A stretch of 64,000 nucleotides of DNA from Pseudomonas frederiksbergensis (GTDB lineage: Bacteria > Pseudomonadota > Gammaproteobacteria > Pseudomonadales > Pseudomonadaceae): the NCBI RefSeq assembly GCF_003732705.1, contig NZ_MOBR01000026.1, positions 1-64,000 of the forward strand. Reading direction: 5' to 3'. The notes under the pieces are model-generated. The model was not told the origin of the DNA and ran no database searches. It saw only the letters and a list, made by a program, of their open reading frames with translations. Made by a program: the position numbers and the translations under genes. This document shows, in pieces, positions 16,236 to 24,527 of the stretch. Position 1 is the stretch's first letter. Each line of letters opens with the position of its first letter.

Positions 16236-17453
16236 TCAGGCGTTGGTTTTGGTGACAAGACCATCCGCCCTGAACATCCCGCGAATCCCGCGCACTGCCT
16301 GACGAATCCGGTCCTGGTTTTCGATCAGCGCGAAGCGCACATGATCATCCCCGTATTCCCCGAATCCTACGCCCGGCGAAACGCAGACCTTCGCTTCGGC
16401 GAGCATTTTCTTGGCGAATTCCAGCGAGCCCAAATGCGCATACGCCTCGGGAATCTTCGCCCAGACGTACATCGAGGCTTTCGGGTTTTCGACCATCCAG
16501 CCCAGTTCATGCAGGCCTTTGACCAGCACGTTACGACGCTGCCGATACTGCTCGGCGATGTCTTTGACGCACTGCTGATCACCTTCCAGCGCCGCAATCG
16601 CGGCAACCTGCAACGGGGTGAAGGTGCCGTAGTCGTGGTAGCTCTTGATCCGCGCCAGGGCGTTGACCAGTTCGGCGTTGCCGACCATGAAACCAATGCG
16701 CCAGCCGGCCATGTTGTAGCTCTTGGACAGGGTGAAAAACTCCACCGCAATGTCCTTGGCGCCGGGCACTTGCATGATCGACGGGGCTTTCCAGCCGTCG
16801 TAGACGATGTCGGCGTAGGCCAGGTCGTGCACCACCAGGACGTCGTACTGCTTGGCGAGGGCGATGACGCGCTCGAAGAAATCCAGCTCCACGCATTGAG
16901 CCGTGGGGTTCGACGGGAAGCCGAGGATCATCATCTTCGGTTTCGGGATCGAGCCGCGAATCGCGCTTTCCAGTTCAGCGAAGAAATCCACGCCCGGAAT
17001 CAGCGGCACCGAGCGCACCTGGGCGCCGGCAATCACGGCACCGTAGATGTGAATCGGGTAGCTGGGGTTCGGCACCAGCACGGTGTCGCCCTGGTCGAGG
17101 GTGGCCAGCATCAAGTGCGCCAGGCCTTCCTTGGAACCGATGGTCACGATGGCTTCGGTTTCCGGGTCGATGTCGACCGCGTAGCGATCCTTGTACCAGT
17201 TGGAAATCGCCCGGCGCAGGCGCGGAATGCCTTTTGACGTCGAGTAACCGTGGGTGTCTTCGCGCTGGGCGACGGTCACCAGTTTTTCGACGATGTGCGG
17301 CGGGGTCGGGCCATCAGGGTTGCCCATGCTGAAGTCGATGATGTCTTCGCCACGACGACGGGCGGCCATCTTCAGCTCGGCAGTGATGTTGAATACGTAA
17401 GGGGGGAGTCGATCTATGCGCGCAAAGCGGCGCGGCGAACCTGGGTTAGCCAT
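16236..17453 (-). CDS. alaC: Alanine (glutamate-pyruvate) aminotransferase, AlaC-like
   Basis: Protein of 405 aa of PLP-dependent fold type I. The conserved positions seen include IIDFSMGNPDGPTP near residue 40, SKEGLAHLM near 100, SNPTAQC near 173, YADIVYDG near 202, and the PLP lysine in LSKSYNMAGWRIGF near 240. AlaC makes L-alanine from pyruvate with glutamate as amino donor. The ATG at 17453 gives a compact start (MANPGSPRRFARIDRLPPYV); upstream in-frame ATG codons would add an unlikely 72 residues. The bidirectional terminator at 16191 closes it. Confidence 0.9.
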   Translation of the reverse strand: MANPGSPRRFARIDRLPPYVFNITAELKMAARRRGEDIIDFSMGNPDGPTPPHIVEKLVTVAQREDTHGYSTSKGIPRLRRAISNWYKDRYAVDIDPETEAIVTIGSKEGLAHLMLATLDQGDTVLVPNPSYPIHIYGAVIAGAQVRSVPLIPGVDFFAELESAIRGSIPKPKMMILGFPSNPTAQCVELDFFERVIALAKQYDVLVVHDLAYADIVYDGWKAPSIMQVPGAKDIAVEFFTLSKSYNMAGWRIGFMVGNAELVNALARIKSYHDYGTFTPLQVAAIAALEGDQQCVKDIAEQYRQRRNVLVKGLHELGWMVENPKASMYVWAKIPEAYAHLGSLEFAKKMLAEAKVCVSPGVGFGEYGDDHVRFALIENQDRIRQAVRGIRGMFRADGLVTKTNA

Positions 17454-17592
17454 TGTTGCCTCGGATAACGTGAGCGCCCGGAACCGTCCGAGCGACGCTG
17501 GCCACTGCGGTGGCCTGTGGCGGAATGTAAGGGCTGATGTGGCACACTGTCCAGCGACTATGTAAACAAATTTGTCCGAAGGAAATCGGTTG

Positions 17593-18255
17593 ATGGAATT
17601 TAGCAGTGGCTTCTTGCTGAGCCTTTCGCTGTGCCTGGATATCGGCGTGGCCAACATTGCGATGATCACCCTGGCGATGCAACGCGGCTATTTTCAAGGC
17701 TTTGCCCTGGGGTTGGGCACCTGTGTCGGCGACCTGATCTACGCCGTGCTGGCGCTGGCCGGGATGACGGTTTTGCTGCAATACGAAACCGTGCGCTGGG
17801 TGCTGTGGATCGGCGGTTCGGCGCTGTTGCTGTACTTCGCGGCGAAGATGATTTACTCGGCGATCCACCACGAAGCGGTGCTGGCCCAAGGTGCGGAGGT
17901 AGGAAACAACTCCCATCGGCGTGAGTTTTTTCGCGGCATCTTCCTCGCCATGTCCTCGCCCAGCGCCATCCTCTGGTTCGCCGCGGTGGGCGGCACCCTG
18001 ATCGCCCGTTCCGGTGGCGGTGGCGCCCTCAGTTCGGCGTTGTTTCTCGGCGGGTTTCTGTGCGCCGGGGTGCTGTGGTGCGTGGCTCTGTGCTTCGCGG
18101 CGAGCCACGGCGGCAAGTTGTTGGGCGACAAGCTGCTGCGCTACTCCTACATGGCATCGGCGGCGATCTTCTGCTATTTCGCGGTCTACGTGATCCTATC
18201 GGGCTACAACGAGTTTATCGGCAAGGCTGCCGTCGGGCAGCTTCCCGGGCTCTGA
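17593..18255 (+). CDS. LysE/RhtB-family amino-acid exporter
   Basis: Protein of 220 aa with about six membrane helices, the length and layout of RhtB/LysE exporters. The N-terminal SGFLLSLSLCLDIGVANIAM, the GTCVGDLIYAVLALAGMTVL helix and the FFRGIFLAMSSPSAILWFAA segment match the family. The ATG at 17593 is chosen with AAGGAAAT upstream. It probably exports an amino acid or metabolite; the substrate cannot be told. It is divergent from alaC. Confidence 0.85.
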   Translation: MEFSSGFLLSLSLCLDIGVANIAMITLAMQRGYFQGFALGLGTCVGDLIYAVLALAGMTVLLQYETVRWVLWIGGSALLLYFAAKMIYSAIHHEAVLAQGAEVGNNSHRREFFRGIFLAMSSPSAILWFAAVGGTLIARSGGGGALSSALFLGGFLCAGVLWCVALCFAASHGGKLLGDKLLRYSYMASAAIFCYFAVYVILSGYNEFIGKAAVGQLPGL

Positions 18256-18266
18256 GTGGGAGAATC

Positions 18267-18306
18267 GGGTTTGGCTTCTATACTCCCAGCCGAACCCACT
18301 TTTTTG
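18267..18306 (+). terminator. Probable rho-independent terminator after the LysE gene
   Basis: GGGTTTGGC and GCCGAACCC form a 9-bp stem with one G-U pair, followed by ACTTTTTTG. The next gene starts 17 bases later. Confidence 0.65.
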
Positions 18307-18322
18307 TACCAGGAGTTGAGTC

Positions 18323-18811
18323 ATGGATGAGCAAACACTAGTCAAACCGGATGAGCCACGCTATGAGAACGGGCATTTCCTGCTCATTGCCGGATTTGGC
18401 GGGCGATTTACCGTAGATACAACCCAAGGGATTCCCGCGCTCTGGGAAACATTCATTCCCGAGATTGGGCATATTCCCAATCAAAAAGGCGAAGTGACCT
18501 ACGGCATCTGCTGCAATCCTGACGGCAAGGGTGGATTCGAATACATCGCCGGCGTCGAAATCAGCAAGCTCGACGATTTGCCCGACAAGTACCGCTGGGT
18601 CGAGGTTCAGCCGCAACATTACGCAGTGTTCGAGCACAAGGGATCGCTGGACACTTTGCCCCAGACGTTTCAATACATCTGGAAAACCTGGCTGCCCCAG
18701 TCCGGTCGCGCAGCGGCGGACGCCCCGGAGTTCGAACGTTACAGCGAGGACTTCAACCCGAAGCTCAATACCGGTGTGCTGGAAATCTGGCTGCCGCTCA
18801 AACCCGAATGA
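18323..18811 (+). CDS. GyrI-like/AraC effector-binding domain protein
   Basis: Protein of 162 aa. It matches the GyrI-like small-molecule-binding domain (SHS2 pair) used in AraC regulators and in stand-alone form: TTQGIPALWETFIPEIGHIP, GEVTYGICCNPDGKGGFEYI, VQPQHYAVFEHKGSLDTLP and YSEDFNPKLNTGVLEIWLPL. There is no helix-turn-helix, so it is a stand-alone binder, possibly of cationic drugs. AGGAGTTGAGTC precedes the ATG. Confidence 0.8.
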   Translation: MDEQTLVKPDEPRYENGHFLLIAGFGGRFTVDTTQGIPALWETFIPEIGHIPNQKGEVTYGICCNPDGKGGFEYIAGVEISKLDDLPDKYRWVEVQPQHYAVFEHKGSLDTLPQTFQYIWKTWLPQSGRAAADAPEFERYSEDFNPKLNTGVLEIWLPLKPE

Positions 18812-18818
18812 TCGCAGC

Positions 18819-18845
18819 GAGAGGCGGACTGCACGTCCGCCTCTC
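18819..18845. terminator. Inverted repeat between convergent genes, possible terminator
   Basis: GAGAGGCGGAC and GTCCGCCTCTC form an 11-bp perfect stem with loop TGCAC. There is no clear T run after it. Confidence 0.6.
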
Positions 18846-18851
18846 GATTCG

Positions 18852-18962
18852 TCATTTACCCTGCTTCAGCCGTCGCGCCCGCAACAGGTCGATGGACAGG
18901 GTGATGAAGCCAAATGCGCTGATGCCCAACAGCATAAGAAGGCCGATCTGAACGCTGCTCAT
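18852..18962 (-). CDS. Small single-helix membrane protein, 36 aa
   Basis: Reading frame of 36 codons: MSSVQIGLLMLLGISAFGFI followed by TLSIDLLRARRLKQGK. One hydrophobic helix (residues 5-25) is followed by a basic tail, so the C terminus would be in the cytosol. GGGGGAA lies upstream of the ATG (sequence GGGGGAACACATC). The gene is short and no family is recognised, but the layout is typical of small membrane proteins. A terminator-like hairpin lies just downstream. Confidence 0.5.
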   Translation of the reverse strand: MSSVQIGLLMLLGISAFGFITLSIDLLRARRLKQGK

Positions 18963-19126
18963 GATGTGTTCCCCCTATTGATGATCAGAGACAGGGAACA
19001 CCAATAGGCCGAATCCCGGAGCAATGAAAGCGCCTATACGCAGGCTTTACGGCACCGACGATGATCGATATGAACACCTTATTCCTCTATGATCTCCCAC
19101 CTTTCCAACGCTGAATCCGAGCCGCC

Positions 19127-19615
19127 ATGAACACCGTTATCCGTCACGTCACCCCCGCCGACCTGGACCGTTGCTTCGCCATCGAAACCGTGGCCTATGA
19201 AGGCGACGAAGCCGCCACCCGGGAAAAAATCGCCACTCGCATCGCCACCTGGCCGGAAGGTTTCATCGTGGCTGAAGTTGATAGCGTTGTGGCCGGTTTC
19301 ATCAATTCCGGTGCGGCGTTTGAAGTGGAAATGTCAGACGAAGCGTTCAAGGAACTGATCGGCCACGACCCGAAAGGCCCGCATGTGGTGATCATGTCGG
19401 TGGTGGTCCACCCGGATTATCAGGGGCAGGGTCTGGCGAAGCGCTTGATGGGGGAATTTATCGAGCGGATGCGCGGGATGGGCAAGGCCAGCATCCATTT
19501 GATGTGCAAGGAACGGCACATTCCGCTGTATGCAGGGTTCGGGTTTGCCTACATCAAACCATCGGCGTCGGACCATGGCGGGATGGCGTGGCATGAGATG
19601 GTGCTTGAGCTCTGA
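19127..19615 (+). CDS. GNAT-family N-acetyltransferase
   Basis: Protein of 162 aa of the GNAT fold. The acetyl-CoA pyrophosphate loop lies in VVIMSVVVHPDYQGQGLAKR (about residues 87-106, Q/R-x-x-G-x-G/A). The MCKERHIPLYAGFGF stretch is typical of arylalkylamine N-acetyltransferase-like members. The substrate is unknown. It is preceded by a 164-base region, and a REP doublet follows. Confidence 0.85.
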   Translation: MNTVIRHVTPADLDRCFAIETVAYEGDEAATREKIATRIATWPEGFIVAEVDSVVAGFINSGAAFEVEMSDEAFKELIGHDPKGPHVVIMSVVVHPDYQGQGLAKRLMGEFIERMRGMGKASIHLMCKERHIPLYAGFGFAYIKPSASDHGGMAWHEMVLEL

Positions 19616-19637
19616 TTGATTCGGTGCGGCTGAAATT

Positions 19638-19710
19638 GCCTTCGCGGGCAAGCCTCGCTCCTACAGGATTCGCGCAGGACTTGTAGGAGCGAGGCTTGCC
19701 CGCGAAGGCG
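19638..19710. repeat. REP doublet (REPIN)
   Basis: GCCTTCGCGGGCAAGCCTCG and its inverted copy, between convergent genes. Confidence 0.85.
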
Positions 19711-19728
19711 ATCGAAAGATCTCAATTG

Positions 19729-20334
19729 CTAGTAAAGGCTATCGCGCACCCTCGCCGGTGCTTCCCGGTCGTACGTCTCGGCATCAAACTGCCCATCATT
19801 CAACCGCTTGTGAAACGCCCCCGCTGTCGGCAGGGCTGAGCGGTCCAGGTAGCGTTCCGGGTTCCACAGCTGCGAACGCACAATCGCCTTCGAACAATGA
19901 AAATACGCCGCGTCCACCGTCACCAGCATCACCGTGCGCGCCGGTTTGCCGTTGACTGCGAAACTCTCCAGCAGCCCAGGTTCGGCGCTGATCTGCGCGG
20001 TGCCGTTGACCCGCAGTGTCTCGCCAATCCCCGGAATGATGAACAGCAGCGACACCCGTGAATCGAGCACGACGTTGCGCAGTGTATCGATGCGGTTGTT
20101 GCCCGGACGATCCGGGATCGCCAGGGTGCGCTCATCGATGATCCGCACAAAACCCGGCGCATCGCCCCGAGGCGAACCGTCCATGCCATCCGGGCCGACG
20201 GAGCTGATGATGATCAGCGGCGAAGCGCGGACCATCGCCTGATAGTCCTCGTTCAAAAACGCGATCTGCTTGCGCACGGCACGGTCATGGGGTTGGCCGT
20301 AGATGGCCTCCAGTGCTTCGATTGAATTCACCAT
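19729..20334 (-). CDS. Pyridoxamine 5'-phosphate oxidase-like flavin/heme-binding split-barrel protein
   Basis: Protein of 201 aa with a split-barrel fold. The motif SPLIIISSVGPDGMDGSPRG and LAIPDRPGNNRIDTLRNVV (flavin-binding arginines and asparagines) are typical of the MSMEG_1061-type FMN-binding family, also annotated as pyridoxamine 5'-phosphate oxidase family. It probably binds FMN and reduces an unknown substrate. It is followed on the same strand, with the GNAT gene at 20353 18 bases upstream, so the two may form an operon. Confidence 0.8.
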   Translation of the reverse strand: MVNSIEALEAIYGQPHDRAVRKQIAFLNEDYQAMVRASPLIIISSVGPDGMDGSPRGDAPGFVRIIDERTLAIPDRPGNNRIDTLRNVVLDSRVSLLFIIPGIGETLRVNGTAQISAEPGLLESFAVNGKPARTVMLVTVDAAYFHCSKAIVRSQLWNPERYLDRSALPTAGAFHKRLNDGQFDAETYDREAPARVRDSLY

Positions 20335-20352
20335 CGTTTTTCCCTCAACGAT

Positions 20353-20838
20353 TCAGAAAACCAGGCCCATCCGCCGTTCGTAGCCGATGCGGCCCTTGTA
20401 CGCCTCGCCGCTGTCGACGAAGCCAAATTTGGCATACAGCGCGATGGCCGCTTCGTTGTCGGCGTCCACTGATAACTCAATAGCATTTATTTCCGGGAAC
20501 GCCTCGCGTGCGGCGGCTGGCAGTGCTTGCAAGCAGGCCTTGCCATACCCCTTGCCTTGGGCGCGTTGATCGACTTGCAAAGCGTGCAACGTGGCGCTGT
20601 GTTCATTCGCCCAGGCCGGAAGCGCCGGTGGGCGCTTGAGCAGCAGGAACGCCACGGGAATGTCCTCGACCAGCAAGGCAAAGCCTTTGACGCCGGGACA
20701 GGGTTTGGACAGCAAGGAGTGCAACGCACCGTAGATATCGCCGGAGAACTTGATTTGTTCTTTGTGAACTTCGATGGCCTCGACCTGCCGGCATTGTTGC
20801 GCGTTCAGGCTTTCGTAAGGCACGAGTAGGGCTGTCAC
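20353..20838 (-). CDS. GNAT-family N-acetyltransferase
   Basis: Protein of 161 aa. The GNAT acetyl-CoA site is in LHALQVDQRAQGKGYGKACL (about residues 88-107, QGKGYG), and the C-terminal part, ELSVDADNEAAIALYAKFGF, is a common GNAT ending. GTG at 20838 is chosen because AAAGGAC lies a few bases upstream; ORF starts further upstream lack this. It is followed by the split-barrel gene at 19729. The substrate is unknown. Confidence 0.8.
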   Translation of the reverse strand: MTALLVPYESLNAQQCRQVEAIEVHKEQIKFSGDIYGALHSLLSKPCPGVKGFALLVEDIPVAFLLLKRPPALPAWANEHSATLHALQVDQRAQGKGYGKACLQALPAAAREAFPEINAIELSVDADNEAAIALYAKFGFVDSGEAYKGRIGYERRMGLVF

Positions 20839-20979
20839 TGGAGTGTCCTTTTTCCACTGCAAACGGGCCTCGGATTCTAGCGAGTTTGCGTGGTTGGATT
20901 ATTTTTATTTCAGCTGTCGATTCAACGTTACGCCGAACGACTAAAGGTGTCTTCACCACAAAAACCATGGAGAACCACC

Positions 20980-21405
20980 ATGAACGCGCAAACCCAAATC
21001 CATACCCTGATCGAAAACTACCGCCAGGCCGTTATCGCCAAAGACGTGGAAAAAGTCATGGCACTGTACGCCGATGACATCGTCTCCTTCGACGCGGTCA
21101 AGGCGCTGCAATTCAAGGGCAAGCCTGCCTACCGTGCCCATTGGCAGGCCTGCATGGAAATGTGCCCGGGCCCGCACATTTTCGAATTCCACGAGATCGA
21201 CATCGCGCCGTCGCAGGAGATCGCGTTCGCCCATTGGCTGGCCCATTGCGGCGGCACCAATGACAAGGGCGAAACCCAGGCCTGCTGGATGCGTGTCACC
21301 CAATGCTACCGGCAAGAATCGGGGCTGTGGCAGATCGTTCACGAACACTGGTCGGCGCCGTTCGACATGACCAGCGGCGCTGCGATGTTCGACCTGAAAC
21401 CCTGA
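20980..21405 (+). CDS. SnoaL/ketosteroid isomerase-like (NTF2-fold) protein
   Basis: Protein of 141 aa with an NTF2-like fold. The start, NAQTQIHTLIENYRQAVIAK, followed by VEKVMALYADDIVSFDAV and WQIVHEHWSAPFDM, is typical of calcium-binding-like or SnoaL-type proteins. The enzyme or binding role is unknown. It starts with ATG at 20980 (GGAGAACCACC upstream), 66 bases before the YCII gene, and may be part of the following cluster. Confidence 0.8.
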   Translation: MNAQTQIHTLIENYRQAVIAKDVEKVMALYADDIVSFDAVKALQFKGKPAYRAHWQACMEMCPGPHIFEFHEIDIAPSQEIAFAHWLAHCGGTNDKGETQACWMRVTQCYRQESGLWQIVHEHWSAPFDMTSGAAMFDLKP

Positions 21406-21471
21406 TCGTCGGAAAAAGCGCCAAACCACCAAACAGCAGCCATAGTTGATCAGCCGATCACGGAGAGCCCC

Positions 21472-21816
21472 ATGAAATACCTATGCCTGGTTTACAGCAA
21501 CGAGCAGGCGCTGCACTCACTGCCCGACAGCCCCGAGGACGCCGAGTGCATGGCCTACGCCGAGTCGATCCAGGGCAGCGGCCGGATGATCGCAGCCGAG
21601 GCGCTGGAGTCGGTGCAGACCGCCACCACCGTGCGGATGCGCAACGGCAAGTTGTCGATCACCGACGGCCCGTTCGCCGAAACCAAGGAGCAGTTGGCCG
21701 GCTTCTACCTGATCGATGCCAAGGACCTCAACGAAGCCATCCAGGTCGCCGGCGACATCCCGGCGGCCCGGGTCGGCTGTGTCGAGGTGCGCCCCGTTCG
21801 CCAGTTGAATCCCTGA
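21472..21816 (+). CDS. YCII-related (DGPF-domain) protein
   Basis: Protein of 114 aa of the YCII/DGPF family: KYLCLVYSNEQALHSLPDSP start, RNGKLSITDGPFAETKEQL with the DGPF motif at about residues 63-66, and AARVGCVEVRPVRQL end. DGPF proteins are frequent partners of ECF42-type sigma factors, and such a sigma is encoded at 22335. The function is not firmly known. CGGAGAGCCCC precedes the start. Confidence 0.85.
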   Translation: MKYLCLVYSNEQALHSLPDSPEDAECMAYAESIQGSGRMIAAEALESVQTATTVRMRNGKLSITDGPFAETKEQLAGFYLIDAKDLNEAIQVAGDIPAARVGCVEVRPVRQLNP

Positions 21817-21843
21817 ACAATCAAAAATAAACAGGAGATCTGC

Positions 21844-22335
21844 ATGAGCCCGCAACTTGTTAAAAGACAACCTGCCCCCTTTGAATTGTCGATCAGCCGT
21901 CTGATCGACGCGCCACGGCGCAAGATCTTTCGCGCCTGGACCGAACCGGCCTTGCTCGTCCAGTGGTGGGGCCCCCACGGCATGACCACGCCGGAATGCG
22001 AAATGGACCTGTGGGTCGGCGGCCAGTTTCGCACCCTGATGCGCGCCCCGGACGGCAGCGAATACCCGACCATGGGCGTGTTCCTGGAGATCGTCGCGCC
22101 TGAGCGACTGGTGTTCACCGATGCGTTTATCCCTGGCTGGATTCCATCGGGCAAACCGTTCATGAGCGCCGAAGTGACCCTCGAAGACCAGGGCGGCAAA
22201 ACCCTCTACACCGCCCGCGCCATGCACTGGAGCGAAGAAGATCGCCAGGCCCACGAGGCCATGGGTTTCCATGACGGTTGGGGGCAGAGCCTGGATCGGT
22301 TGGTGACGCTGGTGACCGAAGGCATGCCGGACTGA
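21844..22335 (+). CDS. SRPBCC (AHSA1-like) domain protein
   Basis: Protein of 163 aa of the START/Bet v1-like AHSA1 family: ISRLIDAPRRKIFRAWTEPA, LVQWWGPHGMTTPECEMDLW, VFLEIVAPERLVFTDAFIP and GWGQSLDRLVTLV. Such proteins bind hydrophobic ligands. It is 27 bases after the YCII gene and its stop overlaps the sigma factor start (TGATG), so the three genes are an operon. Confidence 0.85.
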   Translation: MSPQLVKRQPAPFELSISRLIDAPRRKIFRAWTEPALLVQWWGPHGMTTPECEMDLWVGGQFRTLMRAPDGSEYPTMGVFLEIVAPERLVFTDAFIPGWIPSGKPFMSAEVTLEDQGGKTLYTARAMHWSEEDRQAHEAMGFHDGWGQSLDRLVTLVTEGMPD

Positions 22336-23570
22336 TGTCCGCCGAGTCGGTCAAGGCGACGGTCGAGCAGGTCTATCGCGAAGACTCGCGGCGGATCCTT
22401 GCGACGCTGATCCGTTTGCTCGGCGATTTCGACCTCGCCGAAGAGGCCTTGCACGAGGCGTTCTTCGTCGCGGTCGAGCGCTGGCAGCGTGACGGCGTGC
22501 CGGACAATCCGCGCACCTGGCTGGTGTCCACCGGGCGTTTCAAAGCCATTGATGTGCTGCGCCGCCGTGCACGCTTCAAGGCATCGCGGCCATTGCTGAT
22601 CGCGCAGTTGGAAGAACTGGAGCAGGCCGACTGGAGTGACGAAGACGTGGAAGACGATCGGCTGCGCCTGATCTTCACCTGCTGTCACCCGGCCCTTGCG
22701 GCAGATGCCCAAGTGCCGCTGACCCTGCGTGAAGTCTGCGACCTGACCACGGAAGAAATCGCCCGGGCCTTTCTCTCGGCGCCATCCGCCATTGCCCAAC
22801 GCATCGTGCGGGCCAAAGCGAAAATTCGTGACGCGAAAATCCCTTATCAAGTGCCGTCCCTGGCCGAGTTGCCCGAGCGCCTCGACAGCGTGTTGCGCGT
22901 CATTTACCTGGTGTTCAACGAAGGTTACTCGGCGTCTGTTGGCGCGGAACTGACCCGGGAAGACCTGACCCGCGAAGCGATTCGCCTCGGACGTTTGTTG
23001 ATGGAGTTGCTGCCGGAGCCGGAGGTGATGGGATTGCTGGCGCTGATGCTGTTGCACGAATCGCGGCGCCCGGCCCGGACTTCGGCAACCGGCGAGCTGA
23101 TCCTGCTGGATGAACAGGACCGTGCGTTGTGGGACGCCGGGATGATTGCCGAAGGTTGCGCGCTGGTGGAGCGCGCGCTGACCTTGCGGCGCTTCGGGCC
23201 TTACTGCTTGCAAGCGGCGATTGCGGCGGTGCATGCCGAAGCCGTGACGGCGGGGGAGACCGACTGGCCGCAGATTGTGGGTTTGTATGATTTGCTGCTA
23301 CGGGCGGTGCCGTCGCCGGTGATTGAACTGAACCGCGCGGTGGCGCTGGCCATGCGCGATGGGCCGTTGGCGGGGTTGGCGGTGGTTGAAGATATCTTGG
23401 CGCGCGGGGAATTGCTGGATTACCACCTGGCGCATTCGGCGCGGGGGCAGTTTTGTCGGCAGTTGGGGCGGGTGGAGGAGGCAAGGTCGGCGTATCAGCG
23501 AGCGCTGGAATTGACGCAGCAAGAGCCGGAGCGGCGGTTTATTGAAGGGCGATTACGGGAGCTGAAGTGA
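22335..23570 (+). CDS. ECF42/SigJ-like RNA polymerase sigma factor with C-terminal helical repeat domain
   Basis: Protein of 411 aa, long for an ECF sigma. Region 2 is at about residues 10-80 (DSRRILATLIRLLGDFDLAE, WLVSTGRFKAIDVLRRR), and region 4 at about 115-165 (PLTLREVCDLTTEEIARAFL, then SAIAQRIVRAKAKI). The rest (about 185-411) is a DUF6596/TPR-like C-terminal extension, with VFNEGYSASVGAELTREDL and AVALAMRDGPLAGLAVVEDI. This is the ECF42 layout. The ATG at 22335 overlaps the SRPBCC stop. No anti-sigma gene is present; the C-terminal domain may replace it, as proposed for the family. Confidence 0.85.
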   Translation: MSAESVKATVEQVYREDSRRILATLIRLLGDFDLAEEALHEAFFVAVERWQRDGVPDNPRTWLVSTGRFKAIDVLRRRARFKASRPLLIAQLEELEQADWSDEDVEDDRLRLIFTCCHPALAADAQVPLTLREVCDLTTEEIARAFLSAPSAIAQRIVRAKAKIRDAKIPYQVPSLAELPERLDSVLRVIYLVFNEGYSASVGAELTREDLTREAIRLGRLLMELLPEPEVMGLLALMLLHESRRPARTSATGELILLDEQDRALWDAGMIAEGCALVERALTLRRFGPYCLQAAIAAVHAEAVTAGETDWPQIVGLYDLLLRAVPSPVIELNRAVALAMRDGPLAGLAVVEDILARGELLDYHLAHSARGQFCRQLGRVEEARSAYQRALELTQQEPERRFIEGRLRELK

Positions 23571-23572
23571 CC

Positions 23573-23684
23573 GATCGTTCCCACGCTCCGCGTGGGAGTG
23601 CCGCCAGGGACGCTCCGCGTTCCGCTTCTGGATGTGACGCAGAGCGTCACGGGCTGCATTCCCACGCAGAGCGTGGGAACGATC
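23573..23684. repeat. REP-type palindromic element (CGTTCCCACGC family)
   Basis: Inverted GATCGTTCCCACGC ends between convergent genes. Confidence 0.8.
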
Positions 23685-23690
23685 ATCGGG

Positions 23691-24416
23691 TCAGGCCTGC
23701 TGCCGAGTAGCAGTCAACACAATCTCCCGAATACAAACGTTCTGCGGCTGCTGATACGCATAGGCAATCGCCGACGCCACATCTTCAGCACTCAACACCG
23801 TGCCGCCCATGTCCTGTTTCCAGGCCTGGTAACCGGTCTTGATCGCCTCGTCGGTGGTGTGGCTCAGCAACTCGGTTTCCACCGCGCCCGGCGCAATGGT
23901 GATCACCCGCACATTGTGCGGCGACAGCTCTTCGCGCAGGTTTTCCGACAGGCCATGCACCGCGAATTTGCTGCCGACATAGGCCACGTGATTCGGGAAC
24001 GTCTTGCGTCCGGCGACTGAGCTGATGTTGATGATCGTGCCATGTTTGCGCTCGACCATCCCGGCCACCACCGCGTGCACGCCGTTGAGCAAACCCTTCA
24101 CGTTGACGTCGAGCATCTGGTCCCACTGGGCCGGATCCTGCTTCGTCATCTCGCCGAGCAGCATCACCCCGGCGTTGTTGATCAAGGCATCCGCCGGGCC
24201 AAATGTCGCTTCGGCCTCGGCGACGGCAGCGAGCAGGGCGGCGCGATCGGTGATGTCGACGCGGCGGTTCAAGGTGTTCGGCAGGTCCAAGGCTTCCAGA
24301 CGTTCGACCCGGCGGGCCAGCAGCAGCAGTGGATGACCGGCGGCACTCAGCAAGCGTGCGGCCGCTTCGCCAATGCCCGAACTGGCCCCGGTGATGATGA
24401 TCAATGGCTTGCTCAT
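23691..24416 (-). CDS. Short-chain dehydrogenase/reductase
   Basis: Protein of 241 aa of the classical SDR fold. The nucleotide site is ITGASSGIGEAAARLL (residues 8-23), NNAGVML is near 82, the catalytic Ser is in INISSVAGRK near 134, and Tyr/Lys are in YVGSKFAVHGLSE near 151. The position of the acidic residue after beta strand 2 suggests NADP(H). The substrate is unknown. It is divergent from the LysR gene at 24528, and a half-palindrome TTAGCGCTGTC lies in the gap. Confidence 0.9.
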   Translation of the reverse strand: MSKPLIIITGASSGIGEAAARLLSAAGHPLLLLARRVERLEALDLPNTLNRRVDITDRAALLAAVAEAEATFGPADALINNAGVMLLGEMTKQDPAQWDQMLDVNVKGLLNGVHAVVAGMVERKHGTIINISSVAGRKTFPNHVAYVGSKFAVHGLSENLREELSPHNVRVITIAPGAVETELLSHTTDEAIKTGYQAWKQDMGGTVLSAEDVASAIAYAYQQPQNVCIREIVLTATRQQA

Positions 24417-24527
24417 GGCTAGACTCCTGAAATAAGAAAAACAAATTACTCAAGCTGCGGCGCAGTATATTTAGCGCTGTCTTGGCTGAAAAATGCCTTA
24501 TTCCTCTGTCTGCTATCGGAATCTCCT

